NCBI GenBank assembly: GCA_002697475.1
Contig: NZVW01000045.1
Span: 1 to 13,152 of the forward strand
Origin: Aquimarina sp.
GTDB lineage: Bacteria; Bacteroidota; Bacteroidia; Flavobacteriales; Flavobacteriaceae
Direction of reading: 5' to 3'
DNA: 13,152 bases
Of this stretch, positions 1 to 6,646 are shown in pieces. The stretch's first letter is position 1. Each line of letters begins with the position of its first letter. The position numbers and the translations under genes were made by a program. The notes beneath the pieces are model-generated. The model did not search any database, was not told the origin of the DNA, and worked only from the letters and a program-made list of their open reading frames with translations.

Positions 1-97
1 AATGCTCATAAGTTGTTTTATCTTGTAGCCCCAGCATTGTTTCATATACCTTTTTTGCTGATGCGTTTATTTCTTTTTTAAATTGTACTTTTTGCAT
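1..97 (-). CDS. SRPBCC / AHSA1-like domain protein, N-terminal fragment
   Basis: The frame opens at an ATG at 97 and runs off the left edge of the window, so only about 32 residues are visible. They read MQKVQFKKEINASAKKVYET followed by MLGLQDKTTYEH. This resembles the opening strand and first helix of START/SRPBCC-fold proteins of the AHSA1 (activator of Hsp90 ATPase-like) family, in which a 'v..ei.ApaekVy..mtd...y..Wt' pattern is usual. Such proteins bind small hydrophobic ligands or act as cofactors, but no specific role can be read from this fragment. The family assignment rests on the N-terminal pattern alone. The next gene upstream, at 258-569, is on the same strand about 160 bp away, so joint transcription is possible but not shown. 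Confidence 0.6.
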   Translation of the reverse strand, partial: MQKVQFKKEINASAKKVYETMLGLQDKTTYEH

Positions 98-257
98 GGC
101 TTGTTCTGACGGGATAGTTTCATAAAGATAATGAATTTCTTATGTAGAAGTTATGGATATCTTTCTTCCAGTTTAAAATATTAAAGTTTTAGTCAATTCA
201 AATTAGAAATTTGGGTTATCCTTTGTGACTAAAGTAAATACTTCATCGTTCAAGAGA

Positions 258-569
258 TTAATGAAAATTTATGGTTGCAATCTGAGTTCCACACTTAACA
301 TAAATTCCAATAGTACTTTGATCATTTTGTGGTACAAGAAAACTGTCCTGTTCTGTGTTTGGTTTTTTAGCATTGCTATCCTGTACTACAGTAAGTTCTA
401 TACCTTCATATTTCTGACCATTATAAGAAATGGTTCCCAGGGATGTATAACCGCCATAATTCGTATCTAGTTGATATCCTATATTTGTATACGTTGATAT
501 AGTGATCGAATATACAAGAGGTGCCATCTGTTGAATCCCTACAATTTCTATATTGTAATTATCTGTCAT
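258..569 (-). CDS. hypothetical protein, 103 aa
   Basis: I do not recognise this protein. It opens MTDNYNIEIVG and ends at a TAA at 258-260. It is rich in Thr, Ser, Tyr, Gly and Asn with alternating hydrophobic residues (for example SITISTYTNIGYQL and GGYTSLGTISYNGQKYEGIEL), which suggests a small beta-sheet protein. There is no signal peptide, membrane segment or cysteine motif; one Cys lies near the C terminus. The residue pattern looks like genuine protein, and the overlapping plus-strand frame at 225-470 does not, so the minus strand is preferred. It sits alone between the SRPBCC fragment and the small membrane protein, with gaps of about 100-160 bp on each side. No function is proposed. 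Confidence 0.55.
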   Translation of the reverse strand: MTDNYNIEIVGIQQMAPLVYSITISTYTNIGYQLDTNYGGYTSLGTISYNGQKYEGIELTVVQDSNAKKPNTEQDSFLVPQNDQSTIGIYVKCGTQIATINFH

Positions 570-672
570 AGTATTCTTATTTGAGGTATTCTATTTAGTA
601 TTTAAATTTAACGTTTTGATCCAAATCAATTCAAGTGAGTTTAGATAGTATTGGTAAAAAACGCCTGAATTA

Positions 673-1044
673 TCAATTTTTACTGTATGAATGTCTTTTT
701 CTCAGTAAATAAATTCCTGTCCCAAGAAATATCAAACTAATGATAGTGCCTTTAATACCTAATTGCTGATGTAAGTGATTTTCAGTTAAAGGTTTTACAA
801 AAAAGTTTAATGACCCTATTAAGATTCTTAATAGAGACCATATAATTAACGCAATAGCCCAAAATTTTATACTGATTAACAGTAATTTATTTCTTTTTCT
901 TGAAATTAAGAAAACTCCTAAAACCAATAATGAAAGAATCATTGGAATATAGCTTCCAATTAACACATACATAACTCCTTTACCAATAAAAGCCAGTATA
1001 GAAAGTGAAAGAACAATAAAATATGTATTTATGTTTCTACTCAT
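673..1044 (-). CDS. small integral membrane protein, 123 aa
   Basis: The product has four hydrophobic stretches, roughly residues 8-26 (YFIVLSLSILAFIGKGVMY), 28-46 (IGSYIPMILSLLVLGVFLI), 54-76 (LLLISIKFWAIALIIWSLL) and 97-114 (GTIISLIFLGTGIYLL). Basic residues lie between the segments (SRKRNK) and at the C terminus (RKRHSYSKN). It is probably a four-helix inner-membrane protein of unknown function. Its start codon overlaps the last 8 nt of the upstream M28 peptidase gene (1037-1044), which strongly suggests translational coupling and a shared mRNA. No catalytic or ligand-binding motif is visible. It might assist or accompany the peptidase, but that is inferred only from the overlap. Confidence 0.7.
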   Translation of the reverse strand: MSRNINTYFIVLSLSILAFIGKGVMYVLIGSYIPMILSLLVLGVFLISRKRNKLLLISIKFWAIALIIWSLLRILIGSLNFFVKPLTENHLHQQLGIKGTIISLIFLGTGIYLLRKRHSYSKN

Positions 1045-1969
1045 CTTTAATGTTTTTAGAGACTATTGTTTTAATTACTTCATACACAAGATTCGTCGTG
1101 GATTCTAAATATTGAAAGTTTATAGTTTCAAACGTATCCTTTGGTGTATCCTTAAATGGACTGGTGTCTTTATTGACGTATTCTTCTGTGATTCCCACTG
1201 CGTTTATCCCTATATCCCTAAAGGATTGATGATCCGTTGAGTTTACTTTTGTGGTATAAATTGGTATGCCCCGTCTGATTCCTTGTACTTTATAAACTTC
1301 TTCAAGTTCGATGGACGGTAATTCTAATTCAATTGCCCTGTCTTTATCTTTATCCCAACCAATTTGATCAAAAGTGTGGGCTGAATGAATTGTATATTTT
1401 TTCTTCCTGATATATCTCACAAATGCTTTGCTACCTATAAGTTCTTCTTCTTCCTGATCAAAAAATACAATCAAAATATTGTATTTCCTTGTTTTTAGCT
1501 CTGATAGTCTTTTGGCAACTCCATATAGTAACGCTATGGATGAGGCATTATCATTTGCTCCCGGACAATGTCGTGCGGTATCATAATGAGCGCCTAAAAT
1601 TATGTATTGGTCAGTCTGTAGTGTGGCGGGTAAAATACCATAAATATTAGTTCCTTTAAATGGACCTACCAGGATATCTACTAAAGGATTACTATTTTTT
1701 TGTCTATAGTGTTGTTCATTAGGTTCAATGGATAATTGTGTTAACAGTTCTACAAGGTACGCTCTTGATAATTCACGCTCCTGTACGGTTGCACGGGCAT
1801 TTAAAACAGAACCTTCTGATGTTATAGATTGGTTTCCTGAAAGGGATGAAACTATTTCAATTTGAGCTTTATGGATGTCCTGAGGAAAATTATCCAGTAA
1901 AACCTTTTCTTTACCGCCAGAGCAAGAAGTCAACATAAAAACTATTATGGAAATGAAGCATATTTTCAT
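1037..1969 (-). CDS. M28 family zinc metallopeptidase, predicted lipoprotein
   Basis: A 310-aa protein with an N-terminal lipoprotein signal: hydrophobic residues 3-12, then a lipobox LTSC with the acylated Cys at 16. It is therefore probably anchored to a membrane facing the periplasm or surface. The peptidase domain (about 95-300) shows the M28 co-catalytic metal set: H128 and D130 in GAHYDT, D140 in GANDNASS, the E173-E174 pair in FFDQEEEELIGS, D201 in HTFDQIGWD, and H247 in STDHQSF. By family knowledge E173 would be the general base, and the other residues would ligate two zinc ions. M28 enzymes are aminopeptidases, carboxypeptidases or glutaminyl-cyclase relatives, and the substrate cannot be fixed here. 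The overlapping downstream gene encodes a small membrane protein. No clear promoter was identified in the 248 bp upstream. Confidence 0.9.
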   Translation of the reverse strand: MKICFISIIVFMLTSCSGGKEKVLLDNFPQDIHKAQIEIVSSLSGNQSITSEGSVLNARATVQERELSRAYLVELLTQLSIEPNEQHYRQKNSNPLVDILVGPFKGTNIYGILPATLQTDQYIILGAHYDTARHCPGANDNASSIALLYGVAKRLSELKTRKYNILIVFFDQEEEELIGSKAFVRYIRKKKYTIHSAHTFDQIGWDKDKDRAIELELPSIELEEVYKVQGIRRGIPIYTTKVNSTDHQSFRDIGINAVGITEEYVNKDTSPFKDTPKDTFETINFQYLESTTNLVYEVIKTIVSKNIKDE

Positions 1970-2217
1970 TTTCTTAAATGGGCTATAGCGATCTGCATGA
2001 TTCTGAGTTATGATTTAAAGTTAGTATTTTTTGATCTGAACAGGGGTACTGGTACAAGCAAAATCTTCGATAATGTTTAAAGAGAATTAGATTTTCAGTA
2101 ATAACAATCATCCGGGGTAAACTTTAGTTATGAATAATGTTAAGTGGGTTTAAGTTGTATTTGTAAAGAATGTTTGGATATAAATCCACGCTATCTGATA
2201 TGTGAAATGTAAAATGA

Positions 2218-2607
2218 TTATGAAGCGATATCATTGTTTACCTCAATCCAGTATCCATCAGGATCCTGAAAATACACTTGCCTGATTCCATCTTTTCGAA
2301 CATAATCTTTGTTTGGGGTATCCCGCCAGTCAGAATACTCAATTTTCAATTCTTTTAGTTTAGAGATAAAAGTATCAATATCTGTTGTGGACAACGCAAA
2401 ATGGACAGCTTTATTTATTTTTATGATAGCATCAGGTCGCGGAATTAAATGTAGTTGTTTACCCTCTCCAATCGATAACCATCTGGTTTTAGAGTCAGAA
2501 GCGGTATTTTTAATTTCACTTAGATCCAGTACATGTTGATAAAAAGCAACAGATGCATCCACATCTTGTACAGAGAGTGCTATATGATTAAAAGTGAAAG
2601 TATTCAT
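2218..2607 (-). CDS. VOC family (glyoxalase/bleomycin-resistance fold) protein
   Basis: A 129-aa single-domain vicinal-oxygen-chelate protein. Two beta-alpha-beta-beta-beta modules are visible: FNHIALSVQDVDASVAFYQ (about 6-24) and KAVHFALSTTDIDTFISKL (about 66-84). The second ends in the typical VYFQDPDGYWIEV (111-123). Candidate metal ligands are H8, H53, H69 and E122, the positions usual in glyoxalase I-like enzymes. The reaction cannot be named; lactoylglutathione lyase-like, dioxygenase-like or resistance roles all occur in the family. The start at 2607 (MNTFTFNHIAL) is chosen because the domain begins directly there. The open frame extends to 2718, but the extra 37 residues do not fit the fold and would make the protein unusually long. 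Between this gene and the M28 gene lie 248 bp with no gene. Confidence 0.85.
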   Translation of the reverse strand: MNTFTFNHIALSVQDVDASVAFYQHVLDLSEIKNTASDSKTRWLSIGEGKQLHLIPRPDAIIKINKAVHFALSTTDIDTFISKLKELKIEYSDWRDTPNKDYVRKDGIRQVYFQDPDGYWIEVNNDIAS

Positions 2608-2780
2608 ATCAAAAAGGTTTTTAAATACTGCAAAATCGTTGTGAAAATAGGGATATAAGTTAAGAATAGCCAATTGTAAATATGGTGTTGACCAATTCTG
2701 AGGTTTTTTTATAAACAAATAGTGTAAAATAACCGAAAAATGGATTAGATGGGCTCAAAACCTTTTCAAGAGTTCATAAA

Positions 2781-3055
2781 ACGGTTGTCCGGCTCCAAAA
2801 CGATATTTTGGAGTAAAACGATCATTTTTTATCGTCAAAACAACGTCAGGAAACTTTAACAACGATTAAAATTGTCCCTGCTGTTGTTTTGGAGCAAAAA
2901 AACGATTAGGATTCTTCCTGCTATCGTTTTGGAGAAAAACAATGATCAAAATTGTTCCTGCTGTTGTTTTGGAGCAAAACAATGATTGAAATTGTCTCTG
3001 CTGTTGTTTTGAGCATAAACGATCATCGTGCGGGTTGTCGACGTGGTTTTGGGAG
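2781..3055. repeat. tandem repeat array, exact 40-bp period, four clear units plus degenerate flanks
   Basis: Four clear units lie at 2861-2900, 2901-2940, 2941-2980 and 2981-3020. The segment CTG-CTGTTGTTTT-GGAG recurs with its TTTT at 2887, 2927, 2967 and 3007, exactly 40 bp apart. A degraded unit follows (TTTT at 3047), and another precedes the array at 2781-2820 (TTTTGGAG at 2806). Each unit carries two potential hairpins: TTGTTTT-ggagc-AAAACAA (best at 2964-2982, across a unit junction) and AACAAT-gatcaaa-ATTGTT (2938-2956). Both use the same AACAA segment, so they would be mutually exclusive. The left edge also has CTCCAAAA-N5-TTTTGGAG (2793-2813), an inverted copy of the core. The period is not a multiple of three, so a repeated protein is unlikely. 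Confidence 0.85.
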
Positions 3056-3142
3056 TTATTTATACAAATGTTAACCTTGAAGGGATAGGGCTTGCATTAT
3101 AAAGAATTGAAAACATAAAATTCTAAGATCGAATATTTTTGA

Positions 3143-3154
3143 GGGTAATTACCC
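3143..3154. promoter_or_regulatory. palindromic operator GGGTAATTACCC
   Basis: A perfect 12-bp palindrome about 30 bp upstream of the -7 element of the HTH-ImmA/IrrE gene. A near copy, GGGTAAATACTC (3195-3206), lies exactly 52 bp downstream, about five helical turns away. Recurrence at this spacing suggests a binding site for the HTH protein encoded just downstream. Eight T residues follow the palindrome, but its stem would be only 4 bp with a 4-nt loop, so an operator is a better reading than a terminator. Confidence 0.6.
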
Positions 3155-3184
3155 TTTTTTTTATTTTAATTTAAAAAATTAGAT

Positions 3185-3192
3185 TATATTTG
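3185..3192 (+). promoter_or_regulatory. Bacteroidota-type -7 element TATATTTG
   Basis: An exact match to the TAnnTTTG element recognised by the primary sigma factor of Bacteroidota. Transcription would begin near 3197-3201 and leave a short leader of about 10-14 nt before the ATG at 3211. No good -33 TTG is visible; the upstream sequence is T- and A-rich. The element overlaps the TTG at 3190 that would otherwise be a possible start codon, which argues against that codon being used. Confidence 0.65.
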
Positions 3193-3194
3193 CA

Positions 3195-3206
3195 GGGTAA
3201 ATACTC
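3195..3206. promoter_or_regulatory. second operator-like site GGGTAAATACTC
   Basis: It matches the upstream palindrome GGGTAATTACCC at 10 of 12 positions and lies over the predicted transcription start, just downstream of the -7 element. A protein bound here would block initiation, consistent with autorepression by the HTH-ImmA/IrrE product. Confidence 0.5.
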
Positions 3207-3210
3207 TTTT

Positions 3211-4404
3211 ATGAACGAGTCAAGTTTAGATAATCTTTTAAAATCAATTTTTTCTGACCCCGAAGACCTTGATGTTAGAGAGGAATTTGAACAGAAATTG
3301 AAAGAATACAATATTAGTAAAACTAAAGCATTAAAACTCCTGAAAATTGATAAGGATGTTTTTGAACAAATTATCTCTGGTACAGCGAAACAACCTAATT
3401 TAATTCATGTTATTAAACTTGCTGAGTTTTTGGATATTGAAATAAATCGCTTTGTACAAGTCGTTTTAAAGAATCAAAATGAAGAGAACGTTACGTCCAT
3501 TGATAATGCAAGAAAAGCTACTTTTTTATTAAAGAATTTTGATGTCAAGATGTTGACGAAATTAGGTTTTTTTGAATCTGATTATGGAACTGATGAACTT
3601 GTACAGAAAGTTTTAAATTTTTTCGGATATGATTCTATCCGAGAATATGAGGAAGAACTTGAAGAACCGTTATATAGTCGTACAAAAAGAAATTTTTCTG
3701 ATAAGATGAAAGATTTCTGGGTAAAGTCTGCATACCAAACCTTCAAGATTATAGATAATCCCCATAAATACGACAGAGAGAAATTAAAGGACTTGATAAT
3801 AAAGCTAAAGCCATATTCCCAAGATGTTCAGAATGGTTTGTACACTGTTTGTAAAGCTTTATACAACACTGGAATTACCGTAATCTTTCAAGATTACTTA
3901 TCTACCACTCAAGTTAGAGGAGGAACATTCATTATTAATGGAAAACCTTGTGTAGTTATTACAGATTTTAATAAAAAATATTCGACAATTTGGTTTACAC
4001 TTATGCACGAGTTACATCATGTATTATTTGATTTTGACCTTATTGAGAAAAATAGTTTTCATTTGACTGGAGATGATGATTTGTTTCTTATTGAAGAAAA
4101 AGCGGACTCTTTTGCAAGAGATTATTTTCTCTCTGTGGATAAATTTAAATACATCAAAAAATACATTAATAATTCTTTCCTAGTTTCGAAATTTGCTAAT
4201 GAGAATGAAATCCATGAATCATTAGTTTACACATTTTTTACTTGGTACATGGATAAGTTATACAATAAGAGTTATCATGCGGCATTTAGAGAATTTTATC
4301 CAAACTACAAAAATGCAGTTAGTAAGTTAAATCCAATTTCTTGGAATGATGATAGTATCAAAGTGGCTAGTGAAAGAATAAGAGATATTTTAGAAATTAA
4401 ATAA
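3211..4404 (+). CDS. HTH (XRE-like) regulator fused to an ImmA/IrrE metallopeptidase domain
   Basis: A 397-aa protein. Residues about 35-86 look like a five-helix XRE-type DNA-binding domain (ISKTKALKLLKIDKDVFEQI, then SGTAKQPNLIHVIKLAEFLDI). A less defined helical middle follows (about 95-215). Residues about 220-310 form an ImmA/IrrE (DUF955) peptidase domain: beta strands around TFIINGKPCVVIT, the zinc motif HELHH (H266, E267, H270) and IEEKADSFARDYF, in which E295 is the likely third ligand. By family knowledge such proteins cleave or sense partner regulators in stress responses, mobile elements and antitoxin systems; the target here is unknown. The ATG at 3211 is preferred to the TTG at 3190, which lies inside the -7 element. 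The next gene begins 7 nt after the stop, so the two form an operon. Paired palindromes at the promoter suggest autoregulation. Confidence 0.88.
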   Translation: MNESSLDNLLKSIFSDPEDLDVREEFEQKLKEYNISKTKALKLLKIDKDVFEQIISGTAKQPNLIHVIKLAEFLDIEINRFVQVVLKNQNEENVTSIDNARKATFLLKNFDVKMLTKLGFFESDYGTDELVQKVLNFFGYDSIREYEEELEEPLYSRTKRNFSDKMKDFWVKSAYQTFKIIDNPHKYDREKLKDLIIKLKPYSQDVQNGLYTVCKALYNTGITVIFQDYLSTTQVRGGTFIINGKPCVVITDFNKKYSTIWFTLMHELHHVLFDFDLIEKNSFHLTGDDDLFLIEEKADSFARDYFLSVDKFKYIKKYINNSFLVSKFANENEIHESLVYTFFTWYMDKLYNKSYHAAFREFYPNYKNAVSKLNPISWNDDSIKVASERIRDILEIK

Positions 4405-4411
4405 TTACAAC

Positions 4412-4963
4412 ATGGCCGAAGATAATAATAAGAAAAAGAAAAAAGAAGAATTAAGCAAGGCAGATATTGAAAGAATGGAATTGCTGCAAAGAGCTAATGA
4501 AAAAGTTGGCAAACAATTATCCATAAATACTGAAAAAGGTAATCTCGAGGAAGTTGATGAACTCAGAGAACTTATTGGTAAAGAATTCGAAGATCCTGAG
4601 GAAAAGTATAATATTTATTACAGAGGAATAAGAAGGCTTTTAATAGATTATTTACCAAAAGGTAGAGAGTTTAAGGAAGCAAGAGACATTATTTATGATG
4701 AAAAGAATATTTTCTTAAATCTTGGGAAAAAGAAGTCTGACAATAATGGAATTCGGAAATCAGATGGACGTATGACTTTTCAACCTGTTATGAATGAAAT
4801 ATTGGACATTATAGTTTTATGGGTGGCAGAATCCCAAAATCCATTTGATCTCTACAGAGAATTTTATGAATTGAACGAAAGACATGGTTATGGACATGAA
4901 AAATATGATAAAACTTCTCTTAGTATTGCAAAGTCTATGTATAAATTAAGTAAAAAGGACTAA
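4412..4963 (+). CDS. hypothetical protein, 183 aa, operon partner of the HTH-ImmA/IrrE protein
   Basis: I do not recognise this protein. It has a highly charged N terminus (MAEDNNKKKKKEELSKADIE) and a Glu/Lys-rich, probably helical or coiled-coil segment to about residue 60. A more ordinary globular part follows, with IYYRGIRRLLIDYLPKGREF (about 69-88) and the hydrophobic helix MNEILDIIVLWVAESQNPFD (about 127-146). The C terminus is basic. There is no signal peptide, membrane segment or recognisable catalytic motif, so it is probably cytoplasmic. The ATG lies 7 nt after the stop of the upstream gene, with no room for a separate promoter. It is therefore co-transcribed, and may be the partner, substrate or effector controlled by the ImmA/IrrE protein. 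That role is inferred from position only. Confidence 0.75.
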   Translation: MAEDNNKKKKKEELSKADIERMELLQRANEKVGKQLSINTEKGNLEEVDELRELIGKEFEDPEEKYNIYYRGIRRLLIDYLPKGREFKEARDIIYDEKNIFLNLGKKKSDNNGIRKSDGRMTFQPVMNEILDIIVLWVAESQNPFDLYREFYELNERHGYGHEKYDKTSLSIAKSMYKLSKKD

Positions 4964-5023
4964 AAGCGTAATCAAAAATTAAATAACGTTGAGTATAAGA
5001 TACTACCTTTAATGTATTTTTAC

Positions 5024-5696
5024 CTAGTGTTGTATTCCGTATTTCCTTTCCTCTTCTTGGTTTAACGGTATTTTACAAAGTATCCATTCATTTAGATGAA
5101 AATCCCATTGATTGATTGCTACAATATGACTAGTTCTATTCCGCTCCTTTTTAACTATTGCGCTAATACCTAAATCCGATTGAACGTTTACGTCTATGTA
5201 CGAAAAGGATTTGAAATTTATTATGGAACCGTATTTATTAAATGATTCTCCATCGTCCATCAAGGTTTTCCATTGAATGTTAGGTTTATGAATAGTGTTT
5301 AATCCGTAAGTTTCCTTAATATCCAGAACTTTAATTTCAATAGAGGCTTGTTTTTCATTCAAGTCAATTACTTTATTTATCTGACATTTACAAAATCTAA
5401 TATCTTTTAAATCCTGTTCTGTTTCGATTCCGTTTAAACTTGAGTCTGGATTTAGATAAACTGCCCAAAAAAAAATTGTCAGTTTTTAAGGTTAATGGAG
5501 GTGTAAGATTAACTAAGTAATTTTCATCAACAATTGGTTTAGTGGTCAAAAGCTGAAACTCTTGTTTGGGAGATATCCATTCCACTTCAATCGCATTATA
5601 CTCAGAATCAGAATACCGATACTCGTGTGACTCATTACATAAATTACACTTTAAATATAATTCTCTTTTTGTGTTCATATCTATTGTAAACAACAA
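5024..5696 (-). pseudogene. unrecognised gene split by a homopolymer frameshift (about 223 aa if restored)
   Basis: Two minus-strand frames, 5397-5696 (99 aa) and 5024-5362 (112 aa), are parts of one gene. In the first, sense ends at LTPPLTLKTDNFF, exactly at a run of nine T (minus strand, 5467-5475). After it the frame turns into basic, unlikely sequence (SKSRLKFKRNRNRTGFKRY). Removing one T gives ...DNFFWAVYLNPDSSLNGIE, which continues without a stop into the second frame (LNEKQASIEIKVLDIKETYG), for 223 residues in all. The N terminus carries CNLCNESHEYRYSD, a lone CxxC, and further cysteines occur in RFCKCQ in the restored part. The fold and function are unknown. The better start may be MNTKRELYLKC at 5678. 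The cause could be a true null mutation, a sequencing error, or polymerase slippage at the T run that keeps some full-length product. Confidence 0.75.
5467..5475. other. A9/T9 homopolymer at a frameshift
   Basis: Nine A on the plus strand, read as nine T in the sense of the minus-strand gene. With nine, the gene is out of frame; with eight, both halves join. Tracts of this length are known sites of replication and transcription slippage and of base-calling errors. Confidence 0.85.
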
Positions 5697-5758
5697 TTGT
5701 ATATATGTAATATTACAGATATTTGGTTAATCAAATAGATATGCTTGAATGTTTAACA

Positions 5759-6646
5759 TTACTCATCAAACAAATCTGAGCTCAGATAACGATCTCCGCG
5801 ATCACAGATGATAGCTACTATAACACCCTCTTCTAATGTTTCTGCCAGTTTTAATGCTGCTGCTACAGAGCCGCCACTACTCATACCGGCAAAAACGCCT
5901 TCTTCCTTAGCTAATCGTTTTGCCATATCCGTAGCTTCCTGCTGGCTGACCTCAATAACCTGATCTACTTTTGCAGGGTTAAAGATTTTAGGGAGATATT
6001 CCTTTGGCCACTTACGTATCCCGGGAATCTTAGCGTCATCTGTAGGTTGTACACCTACAATTTGGATATCCTTTGATTGTTCCTTCAGATAAGTGGAAGT
6101 ACCCATAATTGTACCGGTTGTGCCCATAGAGGATACAAAATGTGTAATTTGACCATTTGTATCTCTCCAGATTTCAGGTCCGGTGGTTTTGTAATGTGCT
6201 TTCCAATTATCATCATTGGCAAACTGATTAAGCATCATATAACCTTCGTTAGCGACCTTGTCCTCGGCATAATCTCTGGAGCCTTCAATACCTACACTTT
6301 CAGGGGTCAGTGTTACTTTAGCGCCATAGGCACGCATAGTCTGCACACGTTCTTTTGTGGAATTCTCCGGCATCACCAGTTCGATATCCAGATTGTATAA
6401 TCCGGCAATCATAGACAAGGCGATACCTGTATTGCCGCTGGTGGCTTCAATCAACTTGGTATTCTGGTCAATTTCTCCACGATCCAATGCAGATTTGATC
6501 ATATTATAAGCCGCACGGTCTTTGACGCTACCTCCGGGGTTATGACCTTCAAGCTTTAAGTATAATGTAATGTTTGGGTTGTTAATTAGGGCGTTGGCTT
6601 TTACCAAAGGGGTATTACCAATGAGATTCAGTATGGAATGGGACAT
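5759..6646 (-). CDS. cysM: cysteine synthase B (O-acetylserine sulfhydrylase)
   Basis: A 295-aa PLP enzyme that makes L-cysteine from O-acetyl-L-serine and sulfide (CysM forms can also use thiosulfate) in the cytoplasm. Fold-type II landmarks are clear. PGGSVKDRA carries the Schiff-base K42. ATSGNTG (68-74) is the substrate and PLP hydroxyl loop with N72. SSMGTTGTIMG (172-182) is the phosphate-binding loop, and SSGGS lies at 256-260. The C-terminal IICDRGDRYLSSDLF (279-293) matches the CysM rather than CysK type, and the length is normal for CysM. The ATG directly abuts the TAA of cysE with no gap, so the genes are surely co-transcribed and probably translationally coupled. The two products catalyse consecutive steps. 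No terminator is obvious after the stop. Confidence 0.95.
   Translation of the reverse strand: MSHSILNLIGNTPLVKANALINNPNITLYLKLEGHNPGGSVKDRAAYNMIKSALDRGEIDQNTKLIEATSGNTGIALSMIAGLYNLDIELVMPENSTKERVQTMRAYGAKVTLTPESVGIEGSRDYAEDKVANEGYMMLNQFANDDNWKAHYKTTGPEIWRDTNGQITHFVSSMGTTGTIMGTSTYLKEQSKDIQIVGVQPTDDAKIPGIRKWPKEYLPKIFNPAKVDQVIEVSQQEATDMAKRLAKEEGVFAGMSSGGSVAAALKLAETLEEGVIVAIICDRGDRYLSSDLFDE

Larger units (their letters stand above)
2608..3210. other. long intergenic region, about 600 bp, with tandem repeats and a promoter
   Basis: No convincing gene lies between the VOC gene (minus) and the HTH-ImmA/IrrE gene (plus); the two are divergent. The region contains leader sequence for the VOC gene at 2608-2750, the 40-bp tandem array with its degenerate flanks (2781-3055), and then the palindromic operators and -7 element of the plus-strand operon (3143-3206). 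The region between 3056 and 3142 shows nothing I can name. Confidence 0.7.

Noticed and set aside
225..470. Plus-strand 81-aa frame
   Set aside because: It overlaps the more protein-like minus-strand frame 258-569 and has biased composition typical of a shadow frame.
2608..2718. N-terminal extension of the VOC protein to 2718
   Set aside because: The extra 37 residues do not resemble the fold, and the domain begins right at the internal Met at 2607.
2781..3055. CRISPR array
   Set aside because: The whole 40-bp period is repeated with gradual divergence; there are no constant repeats separated by unique spacers and no cas genes.
3190..3210. TTG start at 3190 for the HTH-ImmA/IrrE gene
   Set aside because: It falls inside the -7 element and upstream of the predicted transcription start; the ATG at 3211 is more likely.
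2781..4404. Type III toxin-antitoxin locus (RNA repeats upstream of a toxin gene)
   Set aside because: The repeat length is similar to such antitoxin RNAs, but the downstream protein is an HTH-ImmA/IrrE protein of 397 aa with its own promoter, not a ToxN-like endoribonuclease. The GGGTAATTACCC-T8 element is too weak a hairpin to count as the expected terminator.
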